Source: Saxidomus purpurata (Eukaryota; Mollusca; Bivalvia; Venerida; Veneridae). Taken from it: a stretch of DNA of 64,000 bases. The translations under genes were made by a program, and so were the position numbers. Below, one piece after another: positions 15,901 to 25,185 of this stretch; position 1 is the stretch's first letter, and each line of letters begins with the position of its first letter. The DNA lies in the NCBI GenBank assembly GCA_022818135.1, contig JAFMSR010000009.1, positions 29,910,501-29,974,500 of the forward strand, in the 5' to 3' direction. The notes under the pieces were generated by a model. That model had not been told where the DNA came from. It did no database searches and was given only the letters and a program-made list of their open reading frames with translations.

Positions 15901-18512
15901 TGTGGGGATATTTGATGGTATGCCATCAACAAAATTCTAGTTTTGTAAATGCATTTATTATTGTACATCCTGAAATCAGTGACTAAAAGATGAAAAATAT
16001 TGTAAATCAATGAAATCAGCTCTGTGAACTGTACATACAAAATTTCCATTACACGTATGGGATAAAATGCATACTGGTCATTTAAAATAGCAATAAGATT
16101 CCAGATACTCATGGAACTATCAACTTAGTACTTTCTTACAATAGTCAAACTGATCTGATGTGATCCTTGTAAATAATGAGCAATTTTTGTATACCAACTA
16201 CATTTAGCAATCATGTTTTCCTAAAATTCACTGAGTCACTGGGACTCAAAGTAACAAAAATTAGGAGTCCCTGACAAATTTACCGAGTCACAAACAAATT
16301 CATCTACCGGTAATTAATAAGTTGAAGATTTTGACATAAAACTGTAGGTTGAACATGTTTTGTAGGCTATAGGTTTAACAAAAAAGAAGTATTTGTAGTT
16401 TAAAAAGAAATGTTATAATTAGAACATTTTGCCAGGGATGCCATTTTGATGACTAAGAGAATAACCTGCATCAAACAAGAGCTGTCCCTCACAAGTGACG
16501 AATGCCCCCGAAAGAGGTGTCTCACAGTCTTTGTCCTCTCCATGTGCTCAATAATTGTGGTATGTAATTTTAAAATCCATGCGACACATCGGCTTGATGT
16601 GCTAGACATTTGTGCAAAGTTATTTTTAAATCAATCAATGCATGACAAAGTTATAGTCCGGACACGAATGTGTGCATATATACAGGATTCCATTACCTTC
16701 AAAATCTAAGTGTGACCTTGACTTTTGAGGTAGGGATGTGGCTCTTGCACGCGACACATCGTCTTGATGTGTTAGACATTCAAGTGTGACCTTGACCTTT
16801 GAATAAGGGACGTGGGTCTTGCATGCGACACATCGTCTTGATGTGCTAGACATGTGTGCAAAGTTATTTTTAAATCAATCAGTGCATGACAAAGTTATAG
16901 CCCAGACACGAATGTGTGCATATATACAGGATTCAATAACCTTCAAACTCCAAGTGTGACCTTGACCTTGAGGTAGGGACGTGGATCTTGCACGTGACAT
17001 GTCGTCTTGATGTGCTAGACATTTGTGCCAAGTTATTTTAAAAGCCTTCAATGCATGACAAAGTTACAGTCCCGACACGAATGTGTGCATATATACAGGA
17101 TTCCATTACCTTCAAACTCCAAGTGTGACCTTGACCTTTGAGGTAGGCACGTGGGTCTTGCACGCGACACGTCGTCTTGATGTGCTAGACATTTGTGCCA
17201 AGTTATTTTAAAATCCTTCAATGCATGACAGAGTTACAGTCCGGACACGAATTTGTAAGTGGGGACGCACGGACAGACGGACAGTGCGATTTTAATATGC
17301 CACCCTTTGGGGGCATAAAAATTGTTGCAACATGTTAAAGACTTTTATTATTATTGAACAAACATTTTAATTGACAAGTTGTCATTTGACATCATTTGCA
17401 CCTAATTGACACATCTATTAACTCCTTTAATCGCGCTATTTTGATCTATTGTGCTACTCTAGCCTAATTAATTTGGCGTTTTAGTGTGACCCCTTTCACA
17501 GATCTGATATTTTATAACTGTCACACCTCTACGCCTAATTTTAATGTGCTCCATAACAGGCGGAAAGTGTAGTTTCAAAATTAGGTACAACGGGCTCATA
17601 GTACACAATTTACCGAGTTCAAATAACAACTTAATGCTCTAAAATGAAGAATTAAATATGTCGTTAAATGAAAACCTAATATTTGATGAAAAATCTCACC
17701 ACTTTATAAAAATCTGAATGTTTAAAGCTAAACACGCAAGTTAACACATACGGCATAATATGCCGTTTATTTTTATATTTCACCGATTGATGCAGGTGTG
17801 TAAATAGATAAACATAACTTGGAAATGAGTAAGTATCATTTGGAATTGAGTAAGTATCATTTTAAAACTTAATCTTACCATGTCAAATCATAAATACATT
17901 TAAATATTGGATTTTATTGCGTTAATAAGTGCCCAACAGAATTTTGATGGGGATGTGTTCCCAGCTATTTGCACATCAAAGTGAGACACAGAAGGCGGAC
18001 AACTGTGTAAAATGACAACCTGTAAAATCGGTCTGCCTTCAAAGTGGAAATAATGAGACTAGTGCTACTCTAATTTACTGAGCCGAAAACACTCCATGTT
18101 TACTACATAAATTGTGTTAGCCGAAACTTCTGTTAGCCGAAAACACTGACACCCAAACAAACATACATACCTCTACTGTGACCAATTCAATCCCCTCAAA
18201 AGTAAAAGTCTTTAAATTTGGTTTTAACTGAATATCGTAGTTAACAGGGCGCACGCTGGTTGGTAGTCGTTGAAATGGTTCCTTGGCTGACATATTTGAA
18301 CTATTTCTTCGGTTGACAATGGAGATATCTTGCAAACACTTTGCGCGTGATGTTCTAGTTTCAACGAAATTTGATTTGGTAGAAATGTACGTATGCACCG
18401 CTCCACACAAACGTGTGGTTGCCCGATGAAATTGTCGGGATTTAAGAGAATGTAAACAAGTTCTAAGAGAATGCCCGGATGACTTTGTAAGTCTACAAAC
18501 AACTGAAGTCAT
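909..18512 (-). CDS. NPEPPS: Puromycin-sensitive aminopeptidase, 5' part (11 exons; 3' end outside window)
   Basis: M1-family zinc aminopeptidase that removes N-terminal residues from peptides; the family is mainly cytosolic. Eleven GT-AG exons join in phase to 1690 nt, about 563 codons. Seen in order: an N-terminal extension; the M1 beta-sandwich domain; GAMEN substrate motif (residues about 345-349, exon 7); zinc motif HELAH (381-385); third zinc ligand Glu (404, in WLNEGFA, exon 8), which is the expected HEXXH-18-E spacing; catalytic Tyr (about 467, in AISYSKG, exon 9); then the start of the following beta domain (exon 11). The C-terminal ERAP1-like helical domain, roughly the last third of the family length, lies left of base 1. 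Similarity to animal NPEPPS is near-collinear (PFERLP-like start, [20 protein letters not shown]). All active-site residues are intact, so it looks functional. ERAP/LNPEP paralogues are less likely because no transmembrane anchor is seen. Confidence 0.95.
991..2701. repeat. NPEPPS intron 10: repeat with 166-bp tandem core
   Basis: From about 1600 to 2578 lie six copies of a segment beginning ACAAAGGGCC (near 1627, 1694, 1860, 2026, 2193, 2348); full units are about 166 bp. The array ends in a GGAC-rich stretch (2493-2535), then a self-complementary tail near 2551-2573 (ATGCACCCC ... GGGGGGCAT) and ATAATAAA. The plan (tandem core, GGAC stretch, terminal hairpin) fits 'pearl'/HINE-like non-autonomous elements of bivalves; that assignment is inference. 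Nothing is seen in 991-1560. Confidence 0.8.
2702..2857 (-). CDS. NPEPPS: NPEPPS exon 10
   Basis: 52 codons, phase 0/0. Helical part of the catalytic domain: [16 protein letters not shown] followed by [12 protein letters not shown]. Donor AAG|GTAACT. Confidence 0.94.
3300..3404 (-). CDS. NPEPPS: NPEPPS exon 9 (catalytic Tyr)
   Basis: 35 codons, phase 0/0. [20 protein letters not shown] contains the transition-state-stabilising Tyr of M1 peptidases. Donor GCT|GTGAGT. Confidence 0.95.
3481..3712 (-). mobile_element. tRNA-headed SINE copy 1 (decayed)
   Basis: Matches 5518-5741 over its whole length, including CATAAAG-ACATGGT and CAACCACAGAG blocks. On the minus strand it begins with a tRNA-like head (CTCTGTGGTTGAG) and has a degraded B box near 3630. 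It lies in NPEPPS intron 8. Confidence 0.7.
3843..4007 (-). CDS. NPEPPS: NPEPPS exon 8 (third zinc ligand)
   Basis: 55 codons, phase 0/0. [19 protein letters not shown] carries the Glu zinc ligand 18 residues beyond HEXXH. It ends at HPIE. Confidence 0.95.
4285..5356 (+). mobile_element. R1 repeat element, full length
   Basis: Head ACAAGAGGGCC-AAGAT-GGCCC (small hairpin) then CGCTCACCTG. The core has short TGATCATGATCTGCACT repeats, then roughly 150-bp units starting CCTTTCTGACAAATT. A GGACGGACGACGGACA stretch follows. The tail hairpin at about 5325-5352 ends CAGGTGAGCTAAAAA, complementary to the head. No coding capacity, so non-autonomous. Confidence 0.85.
5518..5741 (-). mobile_element. 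tRNA-headed SINE copy 2
   Basis: Second copy of the same SINE in NPEPPS intron 7. The minus strand shows a B-box-like GGGTTCAAGTCC near 5660-5675 and the head TCTGTGGTCGAC. The open frame at 5560-5820 is only this element read through. Confidence 0.72.
5972..6120 (-). CDS. NPEPPS: NPEPPS exon 7 (catalytic: GAMEN and HELAH)
   Basis: 149 nt, phase 1/0. Encodes [17 protein letters not shown] and [17 protein letters not shown]. The two His are zinc ligands and the Glu is the general base. Donor ATG|GTAATC. Confidence 0.96.
6376..6699 (+). mobile_element. R2 repeat element
   Basis: Head CTATCACTAAATGTGAT (hairpin ATCAC/GTGAT) then AATACCCCC. Tail TTTCAGGGGTATAAAAA complements the head motif. Shares its body with 9700-10143. 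Lies in NPEPPS intron 6. 6795-7080 to its right resembles other dispersed repeats, including a GTGACCTTGACCTTTGACC segment. Confidence 0.78.
7325..7421 (-). CDS. NPEPPS: NPEPPS exon 6
   Basis: 32 codons plus 1 nt, phase 0/1. [10 protein letters not shown] and [13 protein letters not shown] lead into the GAMEN motif, whose Gly codon is split across the intron to exon 7. Acceptor TACAG|GTA, donor CTGCAG|GTAAG. Confidence 0.93.
7678..8813 (+). mobile_element. R4 repeat element
   Basis: Head GCTGTCAAAAGGACAGC (hairpin) then GCTCGACTTTTTAG. The core has degenerate repeats of the CTCTTGCCTACAGATGG / TTTCAAAGTAATATC type at about 180-bp spacing. The tail TTCGAAAAGTCGAGCTAAAAA complements the head. 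Lies in NPEPPS intron 5. Confidence 0.82.
9700..10143 (+). mobile_element. R2 repeat element, second copy
   Basis: Head CTATCACTAAATGTGAT then AATACCCCCGAAAG; tail TTTCGGGGGTATAAAAA. The 12-nt string TTTCGGGGGTAT is the exact complement of the head. Two internal copies of a roughly 130-bp unit are present. Lies in NPEPPS intron 5. Confidence 0.82.
10144..11414. other. NPEPPS intron 5, remainder: no gene seen
   Basis: AT-rich intron sequence. Two spots (near 10415 and 11345) carry a B-box-like GGTTCAAATCC and may be decayed SINEs. The GTTTATATCCTTTCCCGTGTT block near 10950-10990 is a short direct duplication. 8814-9699 is also unassigned. Confidence 0.6.
11415..11615 (-). CDS. NPEPPS: NPEPPS exon 5
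   Basis: 67 codons, phase 0/0. Contains [19 protein letters not shown] and a [12 protein letters not shown] segment, both strongly conserved in NPEPPS. A His-rich stretch (GHSHH) sits where the family has a variable loop. Confidence 0.94.
11935..12042 (-). CDS. NPEPPS: NPEPPS exon 4
   Basis: 36 codons, phase 0/0. Encodes the M1 hallmark [18 protein letters not shown], with RVALSNM at its end. Acceptor TTTCAG|GCA, donor ATG|GTAGG. Confidence 0.94.
12170..13375 (+). mobile_element. R4-related repeat, decayed, in NPEPPS intron 3
   Basis: Degenerate units built around CTGATACCCCTGAAG and AACAAGGGCCATAATTTG. They end near 13320-13375 in a tail like that of the 7678-8813 element (CAAGCCAATGGTGACGAC ... 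AATGTCGAGCTA). No intact head is seen. The rest of the intron to 14029 is unassigned. Confidence 0.55.
14030..14155 (-). CDS. NPEPPS: NPEPPS exon 3
   Basis: 42 codons, phase 0/0. Contains the conserved GFYRSKY and AAVTQFE segments of the M1 N-terminal domain. Donor GAG|GTAGG. Confidence 0.93.
14450..14608 (-). CDS. NPEPPS: NPEPPS exon 2
   Basis: 53 codons, phase 0/0, acceptor TTCAG|GTT, donor GAAG|GTAAAAG. N-terminal M1 beta-sandwich strands ending in a [12 protein letters not shown] segment. Confidence 0.92.
14818..15740 (+). mobile_element. R6 repeat element in NPEPPS intron 1
   Basis: From about 15066: ACTAGATGGTTG, then ATGCCTCCCCCATGG. There are two internal copies of a roughly 300-bp unit (GCATCTCATCGCAGAAAT / GCATCTTATCGCAGAAATG). 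The end near 15705-15738 (CCCCATTATATGGGG, then AGAGACATAAT) complements the head loosely. 14818-15060 is an unrelated fragment with CTGTCTGTCCGG. Confidence 0.6.
16474..17322 (+). mobile_element. R3 repeat element, copy 1
   Basis: Head ACAAGAGCTGTCCCTCACAA, then GAATGCCCCCGAAAG. The core has four units of about 180 bp, each with CGACACATCGTCTTGATGTG-like and GTGTGACCTTGACCTTTGAG-like segments. A GGACAGACGGACAG stretch follows, then tail CCCTTTGGGGGCATAAAA, complementary to the head. Lies in NPEPPS intron 1. Confidence 0.85.
17323..18170. other. NPEPPS intron 1, 3' flank of exon 1: no gene seen
   Basis: AT-rich intron sequence with a small direct repeat (GAGTAAGTATCATTT twice, 17827-17861). 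15741-16473 is likewise unassigned. Confidence 0.6.
18171..18512 (-). CDS. NPEPPS: NPEPPS exon 1 (two candidate starts)
   Basis: 114 codons, phase 0 out. The first ATG (18512) opens a 73-residue extension with 8 Arg/Lys and no acidic residue before position 51, like a mitochondrial presequence. A second in-frame ATG at residue 74 ([11 protein letters not shown]) aligns with the cytosolic start of NPEPPS proteins and has A at -3, whereas the first ATG has T at -3. Donor GAG|GTATGT. Confidence 0.88.
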
Positions 18513-19120
18513 AAAAACGGGAATTGTTAGGGTTTTAATGCAAAACTGTCTGCCTGATTTCGGTTTCGTTCGAGGGCCGGGCGGTGCAGATATAAGTACT
18601 TGCGTTTGTGATTTTGTGTTGTTCTTGACTAACGCCCGTACCTACAGTACGTCTCAAACTCCCTGCAACGATTACTTCCCCTTACAGTTTTATGTCTGTG
18701 GTGTTATTATTTACATTCTGTCAAAATGCTATGTTTTCAGACAGGCATAGGGCACGTTAATATTTATTAGAAAATTCATAAACTATTTTTTTTATGCTCA
18801 ACCAATGTACACTACTCAATTCTACTCAAAGAAAATGCAAGAAAAGTTAAACCTGGAAACGACGTATTTAAGTACGTGGATTTTCTTTGCCTGTTATTGT
18901 TAAGAATGTATGCATATCTTGAACTGAACTCGGGTCCCGTCCAGTCAAATATATACATGAAAGGACATTCAACGGTCTTTCCTTGTGGAAATGGTGAAAC
19001 ACTTGTCACCTGGAATTGTAAGGATGCTTAGTGGTGTGATATGTGTATGTCAAGGTTTCACGCAGATTGCTAGAACATTAATGAATCTTTGTATGATAGA
19101 CTTGGCGATTCTGCGCAACA
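18513..19120. promoter_or_regulatory. Presumed 5' flank and promoter region of NPEPPS
   Basis: Immediately upstream of the first ATG. No clear TATA box or transcription start can be fixed from sequence alone. GC content rises somewhat around 18560-18600 (GTTCGAGGGCCGGGCGGTGC). Promoter role is inferred from position only, and a 5' UTR exon further upstream cannot be excluded. Confidence 0.4.
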
Positions 19121-19687
<567 letters not shown>

Positions 19688-19689
19688 AG

Positions 19690-20870
19690 GAGTCTGGAAA
19701 TGTACCCTTTACGAAAATATAAATGTCCCTATTGGTTCAATCCAAAGCCTAGATTCCCTTGAAAGTCAAAATCCATATTCAAATTTAGATATCCCAAACT
19801 AAAGTAACATATCCATCACTACAGTTCAAACACGTACGCAGAACCCGCACCAGAGGACAAAGCCCAAAGCATGTCCAAGAAATATTGTTAAGCGGTTAAT
19901 AAAAGTCCAAATAATAAACTGCAAATCCATGGTTAATAAGAAACTGGAATTTAATCATTATGTCAGCTCTATCAAACCTAATATAATCATTGGAACTGAA
20001 TCCTGGCTTAAACCTATGCACTACACCAACGAACTATTTGATCCTCAACTATGTTACTCAATATTCCGTCGTGATCACATCAATCAGATCGACGCACGGG
20101 TTTTCATTGATGTTAGGAATTGTATCACTGTCCAAAAATGCCTGAGCTCCAATCTGGCTGTGGCTATCTTGATCTTGTAGGAAACAAATCCTTGGTTATA
20201 GAAATAGATTACAAAGCCCATTAATTATATTGCAGTAGTTTTAAGGAATTCGCCAAATCTCTCGAAAATATTACCAAACAATACTCCACTGGATTGCTCG
20301 TGAACTGAATCTCCCCAAGAGACTTTAAGCCCCTCTATTGAAAGAATCAATTTTGTATAGAGAGGTTATCTATGATCACAAAATTGTGGCAGTCGAAGTT
20401 AATACATCAGCTAAAATATGTTACCAAAAGCCTAGAGAAATTCCGTTGTGCAAAAAGCAAACTGGGAGACCATAAAGCTGTCATACGGAGAATACCATCC
20501 AAAATAAAAAAGGGGATGGGGCAGGGGAATATACTCCGCACTACAAAGCTTTAAACTCCTACTCTGATAAGCTCATCCTCATCAACAAGGAATCATCTAC
20601 CTTGCGTGAACCAAGGCGTTAAAACAATTATTGGGAGGCGAAATTGTGCTTTAAAAATAATAAAAAATCAAATAAAACCCCAGACCAAAATATGTTCCTT
20701 GACCTTAAATACCTAGGCTTACCATCTGTACCTTGGCAATGTATTAAACCCTGATCAACTGAAACCCATTGTACTAAAACATTGTCAAAGGAACTATCCC
20801 CCATCCTCCAGGTTATTTTCCAAAAGTCACTCAAAGAAGAAACCATATCCTCTAAATTTTACCCCTATTA
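19690..20870 (+). mobile_element. Decayed LINE fragment: endonuclease domain and start of RT
   Basis: Near 19908-20105 the frame reads an EEP-endonuclease N-terminus: INCKSMVNKKLEF, then KPNIIIGTESWL (the TES/TEW-type catalytic-Glu motif) and YSIFRRD. Stops and frameshifts follow. At about 20760-20850 a piece like the pre-palm RT region (ELSPILQVIFQKSL) remains. It abuts the homopolymer block and is clearly inactive. Confidence 0.72.
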
Positions 20871-21133
20871 GAGTTTTGCAACCTACCCGGACTGCGGACT
20901 GCTGACTAATGAATGAGACCAAAAGTATGACATTCTGACACATTCCTGTCAGTACAGTTTCATTAACCGAACTGAAGTCACGTTCGTTATGCACTAACCT
21001 CTTCCTCTTCCGCATTGAACTAAACATTAGCACATGTAAAATATTTCATTATCCGAACTGAAATCACCTTTAGTATGCATTGACCACTTCCGGTTTGAAA
21101 TTAACATCAGCACAGGTAAATTTCTATCGGAAG
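20871..21133. repeat. Two degenerate tandem units of about 100 bp
   Basis: The segment TTTCATTAACCGAACTGAAG ... AACATTAGCACATGTAAAA is followed by TTTCATTATCCGAACTGAAA ... AACATCAGCACAGGTAAAT, two diverged copies in direct orientation. Confidence 0.65.
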
Positions 21134-21685
21134 TATACTTAAGGACAAAAGTTCTGTCCGGTATAATTAAAGAAATACAAAAACTGAAAATGGATATTTT
21201 GTTCATAATTAGAAAAGCATAAGAATATCATCATTTTCGAGTCAATTAACACATTTTCAATGTTCGTGACGTCGAATAGAATGTTCGTGGGCGTTCAACG
21301 CACGTGCAACATGTGTTGTATGCTCACTGTCCTCCAGCCGACATAAAACGCGCAAATTTTTCTATCTTGAAAGCTTCGTAATAACAACATATGTTGAGTA
21401 TTTGTCTAAATTTTTACGTCTTTCAATGGGACTATCCTTTTGTAACAAAAATCACTTGAAATTTTTGTGATTATAAGCTTCATGTACATAAAATTTAGAT
21501 AAATGTGAAATTCATGGTTTATGCCGTCACGGTTGATTGAATGCTTTTGTATAGAATTCTTTACACCTTGTAATGTAGCAAGTAGTCTCAAAACATAAAT
21601 TTGCAAATAAAAAATTAAAAGCAATGTACAATTAAAATTTAATTAAACAATTTTGAACCGGACAGAACTTTTGTCCTTAAGTATA
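21134..21685. mobile_element. 552-bp MITE with perfect 29-bp terminal inverted repeats
   Basis: 21134-21162 is the exact reverse complement of 21657-21685 (the repeat starts TATACTTAAGGACAAAAG). A TA at each edge allows a TA target duplication, as in Tc1/mariner-type MITEs. The interior is AT-rich and does not code. The perfect match between ends suggests a young insertion. Confidence 0.85.
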
Positions 21686-22394
21686 TTTTAAGAACTTACT
21701 TTTTATGAATTAGCATACTCATTTAGTGTTTGTGTAACGTCTGTGCCCATGGGTTGCACGGCTTATTTGACTGAAGTTTTCAAAATTATAAAATTGCGAC
21801 TGACACTAGTTTCTTCAAACTAAATTCTAGCTCTTTAGTACTACATTTTGAGCGCTGTATTATTGCAAGTTGATTTACAAATTTGCAATCTGAAACACAA
21901 GTTTGCGAGAATTGCATGTCAGTTTTGATTTCCTTGACATTGACCTCCATCTTGTATTCACATTTTAACGTCTTGGATTTCAACAGTTAAGTCTCTTTTA
22001 ATTGTAATTTCTGATGCTACGTAGTAGTTGAACAGAATTTCACAGAATAAATGAATGAACATTTACACGTCTTGGACTTTTGAATGATCAATTCATGTCT
22101 TGGAGTGAACATTTCAGTATATCAATTGGAGCTGAACATTTCAGTATTGTTTGCTAAACTTAATGTACACATGCCGACACACCGCCCCACCAGAACTGCA
22201 GTTCAAAGATTTTCTTATTAATGTTCTCTGCTAGGTAAAGGATAAGCTTTCAAATCCATTTTCACCTTCATATTATGAAGGTTAATTTCTATTCCTTTTG
22301 CCGAAATGTATGCTTAAGAAGAACTATTTTGCTGGAAAGCAGACGGTTCAAGTGCTTTTCAGAATGTGTATTACAAAAGCTAGTTGATCTGGTG

Positions 22395-22647
22395 TCGTAT
22401 TCCCGTAGCATCTTAACTGATTTCTTAAGTATTTTAACTTAAGTCCAAAATTTTTAATTATTATAATTCGCTTTAAAGCGAATGATTGTGTGTAGTTTCA
22501 TCATCATTATAGAAAATTGTCATGGAAGATTTAATAAATTTTCAACATGCTGCAATGCACGTTTTCCTTTTTAAATTTTCTTCTTAGGGAAATTGTTTAG
22601 TTTAAGGGAAATCTTAAGATTTGACTTAAGATGCTACTGGAATATGA
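22395..22647. mobile_element. 253-bp inverted-repeat element
   Basis: The first 22 nt (TCGTATTCCCGTAGCATCTT...) and last 22 nt (22626-22647) are reverse complements with two mismatches. Interior CTTAAG palindromes are frequent. Non-coding. 21686-22394 between the two elements holds nothing recognised. Confidence 0.7.
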
Positions 22648-22699
22648 CCCCTGACGACATAATTGCTAAAGAATGAAGAAAAACCATGATATACTGTAT

Positions 22700-23470
22700 A
22701 CTAGTAGTAAAGTACAGAAAACTAAAAATTTCACCTTCTCCTTTTAACTTAAAAAGTTAAAGGCTCTTGTTGAAAAGAAGACAAGGAACTCATACTGGGA
22801 TTACATGAACACCATTATCAAAAGGTTAAGACATGTTTCTTGTGGCGTTGTTCACTTGAGAAATAATGTTGTTTGGAAATCCAGCGCTAAAGATAAATAT
22901 GAAACCTTAGATAAATATTTTCCCCCTGGTTTAACAAATAATCCATAACCTAACCTTGACCAAACACATTTAGTAGCATGATAAAATTCATGTAACAGAA
23001 AATGATGTTAGAAAATTACTTTTAAATTTAAACCCAAACAAGACAGCAGGTTAAGATCAGATCAAACCCAGAGTTGTAAAAGAGTGTGCTAATGAAATAG
23101 CTCATGTATTTACACGTTTGTTTAATAAATTCCTAACCAGCGGTTCAGTACATTTAGACTGGTCTGAGGCCTATGTAACACATATTTTTAAAAATGCATT
23201 TGATGTAGTTCACTAACTAGCCCTTTATGGTATTAGGAGCTCTACACATTCTTGAATTTAATAATTTTTGAGTCATTGGACAAAACGAGTAGTGGTACAT
23301 GATGCAACATCCAGCTTGGCCCCTGTCATATAAGGTATAACTTAAGGGTCATTGTTGGGTGCTGGGACTGCTTCTGTTTCCCTTTTAAATTAATGAACTG
23401 CCAGCCTCTGTAACATCAACTGTGCATCATTTTGCGAATGACTGTGTCAACTTATGACCCATCAACTTTT
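22700..23470 (+). mobile_element. Decayed LINE reverse-transcriptase fragment
   Basis: Broken frames spell out the order of RT motifs: LNPNKTAG-x-DQIKP, VVKECANEIAHVF, SGSVHLDWSEAYVTHIFK (pre-palm and motif 1 region), then FDVV (motif A region), YGIRSSTHSWI, and lastly HHFAND at the catalytic FADD position. Many stops make it a pseudogene. Confidence 0.72.
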
Positions 23471-23588
23471 TACCATTACGGGAGCAGAAGTATTTCATCA
23501 ATAGATTTTACGCTATTAATGACACACATTAACGTTTATATAAAATTTTACATGACATTGGGTAAAAGGTATATTAAAAGGAATCCTA

Positions 23589-23713
23589 TAACAGTCGGCT
23601 GATCTGCGTGTGTATCTTTCTCGTTGGCTGCATAGTGCAGGATCACACTCGATGCTCCGTCTCTCGTGTGATTCGGAGCTATATATACGACACTGCAGAT
23701 CAACCGACTGTTA
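23589..23713. mobile_element. 125-bp palindromic element
   Basis: Ends TAACAGTCGGCTGATCTGC and GCAGATCAACCGACTGTTA are complementary over 19 nt with one mismatch. A second inner stem (ATCACACTCGA / TCTCGTGTGAT) lies between about 23642 and 23673. The whole unit can fold into a nested hairpin. Confidence 0.75.
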
Positions 23714-23744
23714 CAATACTCCGTTTATAATTGTGGCATATAGA

Positions 23745-24066
23745 GTATTAACAAGAGGTTGTCCATGATTTCGGATTTATCTAAATTTCAGATTTAACAC
23801 GGTTTTAAAATCGACATGGAGATATTTAAGACAAATATTCTGACAAACGTTCTTAATAATTGGTTACAAAATATGACAACCAAAGTGCTGACAAGGGTTT
23901 TATGTTGGCTGACCTACCTTTTAACCAATCGCAAGCTAGCCACTGAGTTTATTTGATGATTGCTTATGATATGTGGCCTAGAGTTCACAAGGTAAGTAAG
24001 GATACACAGGGCGACACAAAATACCTCACATTGAGCGTGTTCTGCATTTTCTGCTCAGGTGAGCTA
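23745..24066 (+). mobile_element. R1-like repeat remnant
   Basis: Starts ATTAACAAGAGG and ends CTGCTCAGGTGAGCTAAC, the R1 tail. The interior (GACAAATATTCTGACAAACG) matches the R1 core loosely. Confidence 0.6.
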
Positions 24067-24447
24067 ACAAATTAACAGACAAATTTATTTGCGTTTTTTT
24101 TTATTTTACGATATAAGTAAAATATACAGCTCTCCGTATTTATGTACACAAAACTCGCAAGAAAACAGGTTGATATGTAAACGCAAGTTTATTACTTAAC
24201 TAAATTAATTAAATATTAACTTACTATAATTCCAGATTATAAATGTTATACAAAAATACATACTACTTTTTAATTAATACATATATCTCAATACAAATAC
24301 CGAAAATAGAAATACAATCAGAGGGTATCGGTGCGGCGCTTTCTAGATTGTTACGGTACGTAAACATATTTCGTTAACCGAATAATATTTGTAATGATAT
24401 GAATAATTTGACTTGAAAGTACAGTGTATTCACGTATGAGGCAAAGG

Positions 24448-24491
<44 letters not shown>

Positions 24492-24992
24492 CATGCAAGT
24501 CATAGCAAGCACACATTCGTACGAACTACAAATTAATATCTCAAAGCATTTTTGTATATAAGTTGATGACGTCATAAATCGGAACATATTAATATTTTGT
24601 AAGCACAATTCGATCCATGGGGATTTATAACCAACATAAATTCATGAGTTATAAAGAATTTCGCGCTCCTTTTTAGTGTTCAATTATCTTTAAACATCCC
24701 GCATTTAGAATAAGTGTAAAAGTTGCATCAAGATCCGTTGAATATAAAGTTAATTTTTCGATGCAGCTTGTTGAAGCTACAGTTATTTATATTACAAACA
24801 ACCCATACTTGAACACAATGAGAATATATTTTGAGACAGTAACGTATTTGGAATGAGTTAATATACAACCTTATAGCAATGTAAAGCTAAAGCTATTTAA
24901 ATGAGATATGTACTGCAAAAGAATGAAACGTATTATACACCAGTAATCTATTTAGAAAATATTGTCAATAGATCAACTAATTTGTAACAGTC
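24067..24992 (-). other. LRP2: Probable LRP2 3' UTR and downstream flank
   Basis: Directly 3' of the LRP2 stop codon. On the minus strand candidate AATAAA signals read at 24188-24193 and 24084-24089, 800-900 nt after the stop, and ATTAAA near 24268. Which is used cannot be told from sequence. A (CA)n tract lies inside. Confidence 0.45.
24449..24488. repeat. (AC)20 microsatellite
   Basis: Forty bases of uninterrupted AC dinucleotide. Confidence 0.98.
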
Positions 24993-25185
24993 CTATACTT
25001 GGTGTTCCTCTGCAGAAAGTCCATCTATATTCTGTTTTACAAGCACATTAGTGTCCTTTCCAAGATCGTCTGCTGCATCCAGATGTTTTGGCTCACTGCC
25101 AGCAACCAAACCCGCTATATCAGTAGTATTCAACGCATCAACTGGTCTTATATAATTATCACTGTCATCGCTCTGGGTAAAACTA
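24993..25185 (-). CDS. LRP2: LRP2 window exon 34: tail end and stop
   Basis: Phase 2, 63 residues then [20 protein letters not shown] ... GLSAEEHQV. Acidic, Ser-rich. The end HQV lacks the Ser/Thr at -2 of a class I PDZ ligand. Confidence 0.87.

Noticed and set aside
18985..19120. Possible short upstream gene before the homopolymer block
   Set aside because: The frame is open only because it runs into the homopolymers. No motif, no splice evidence.
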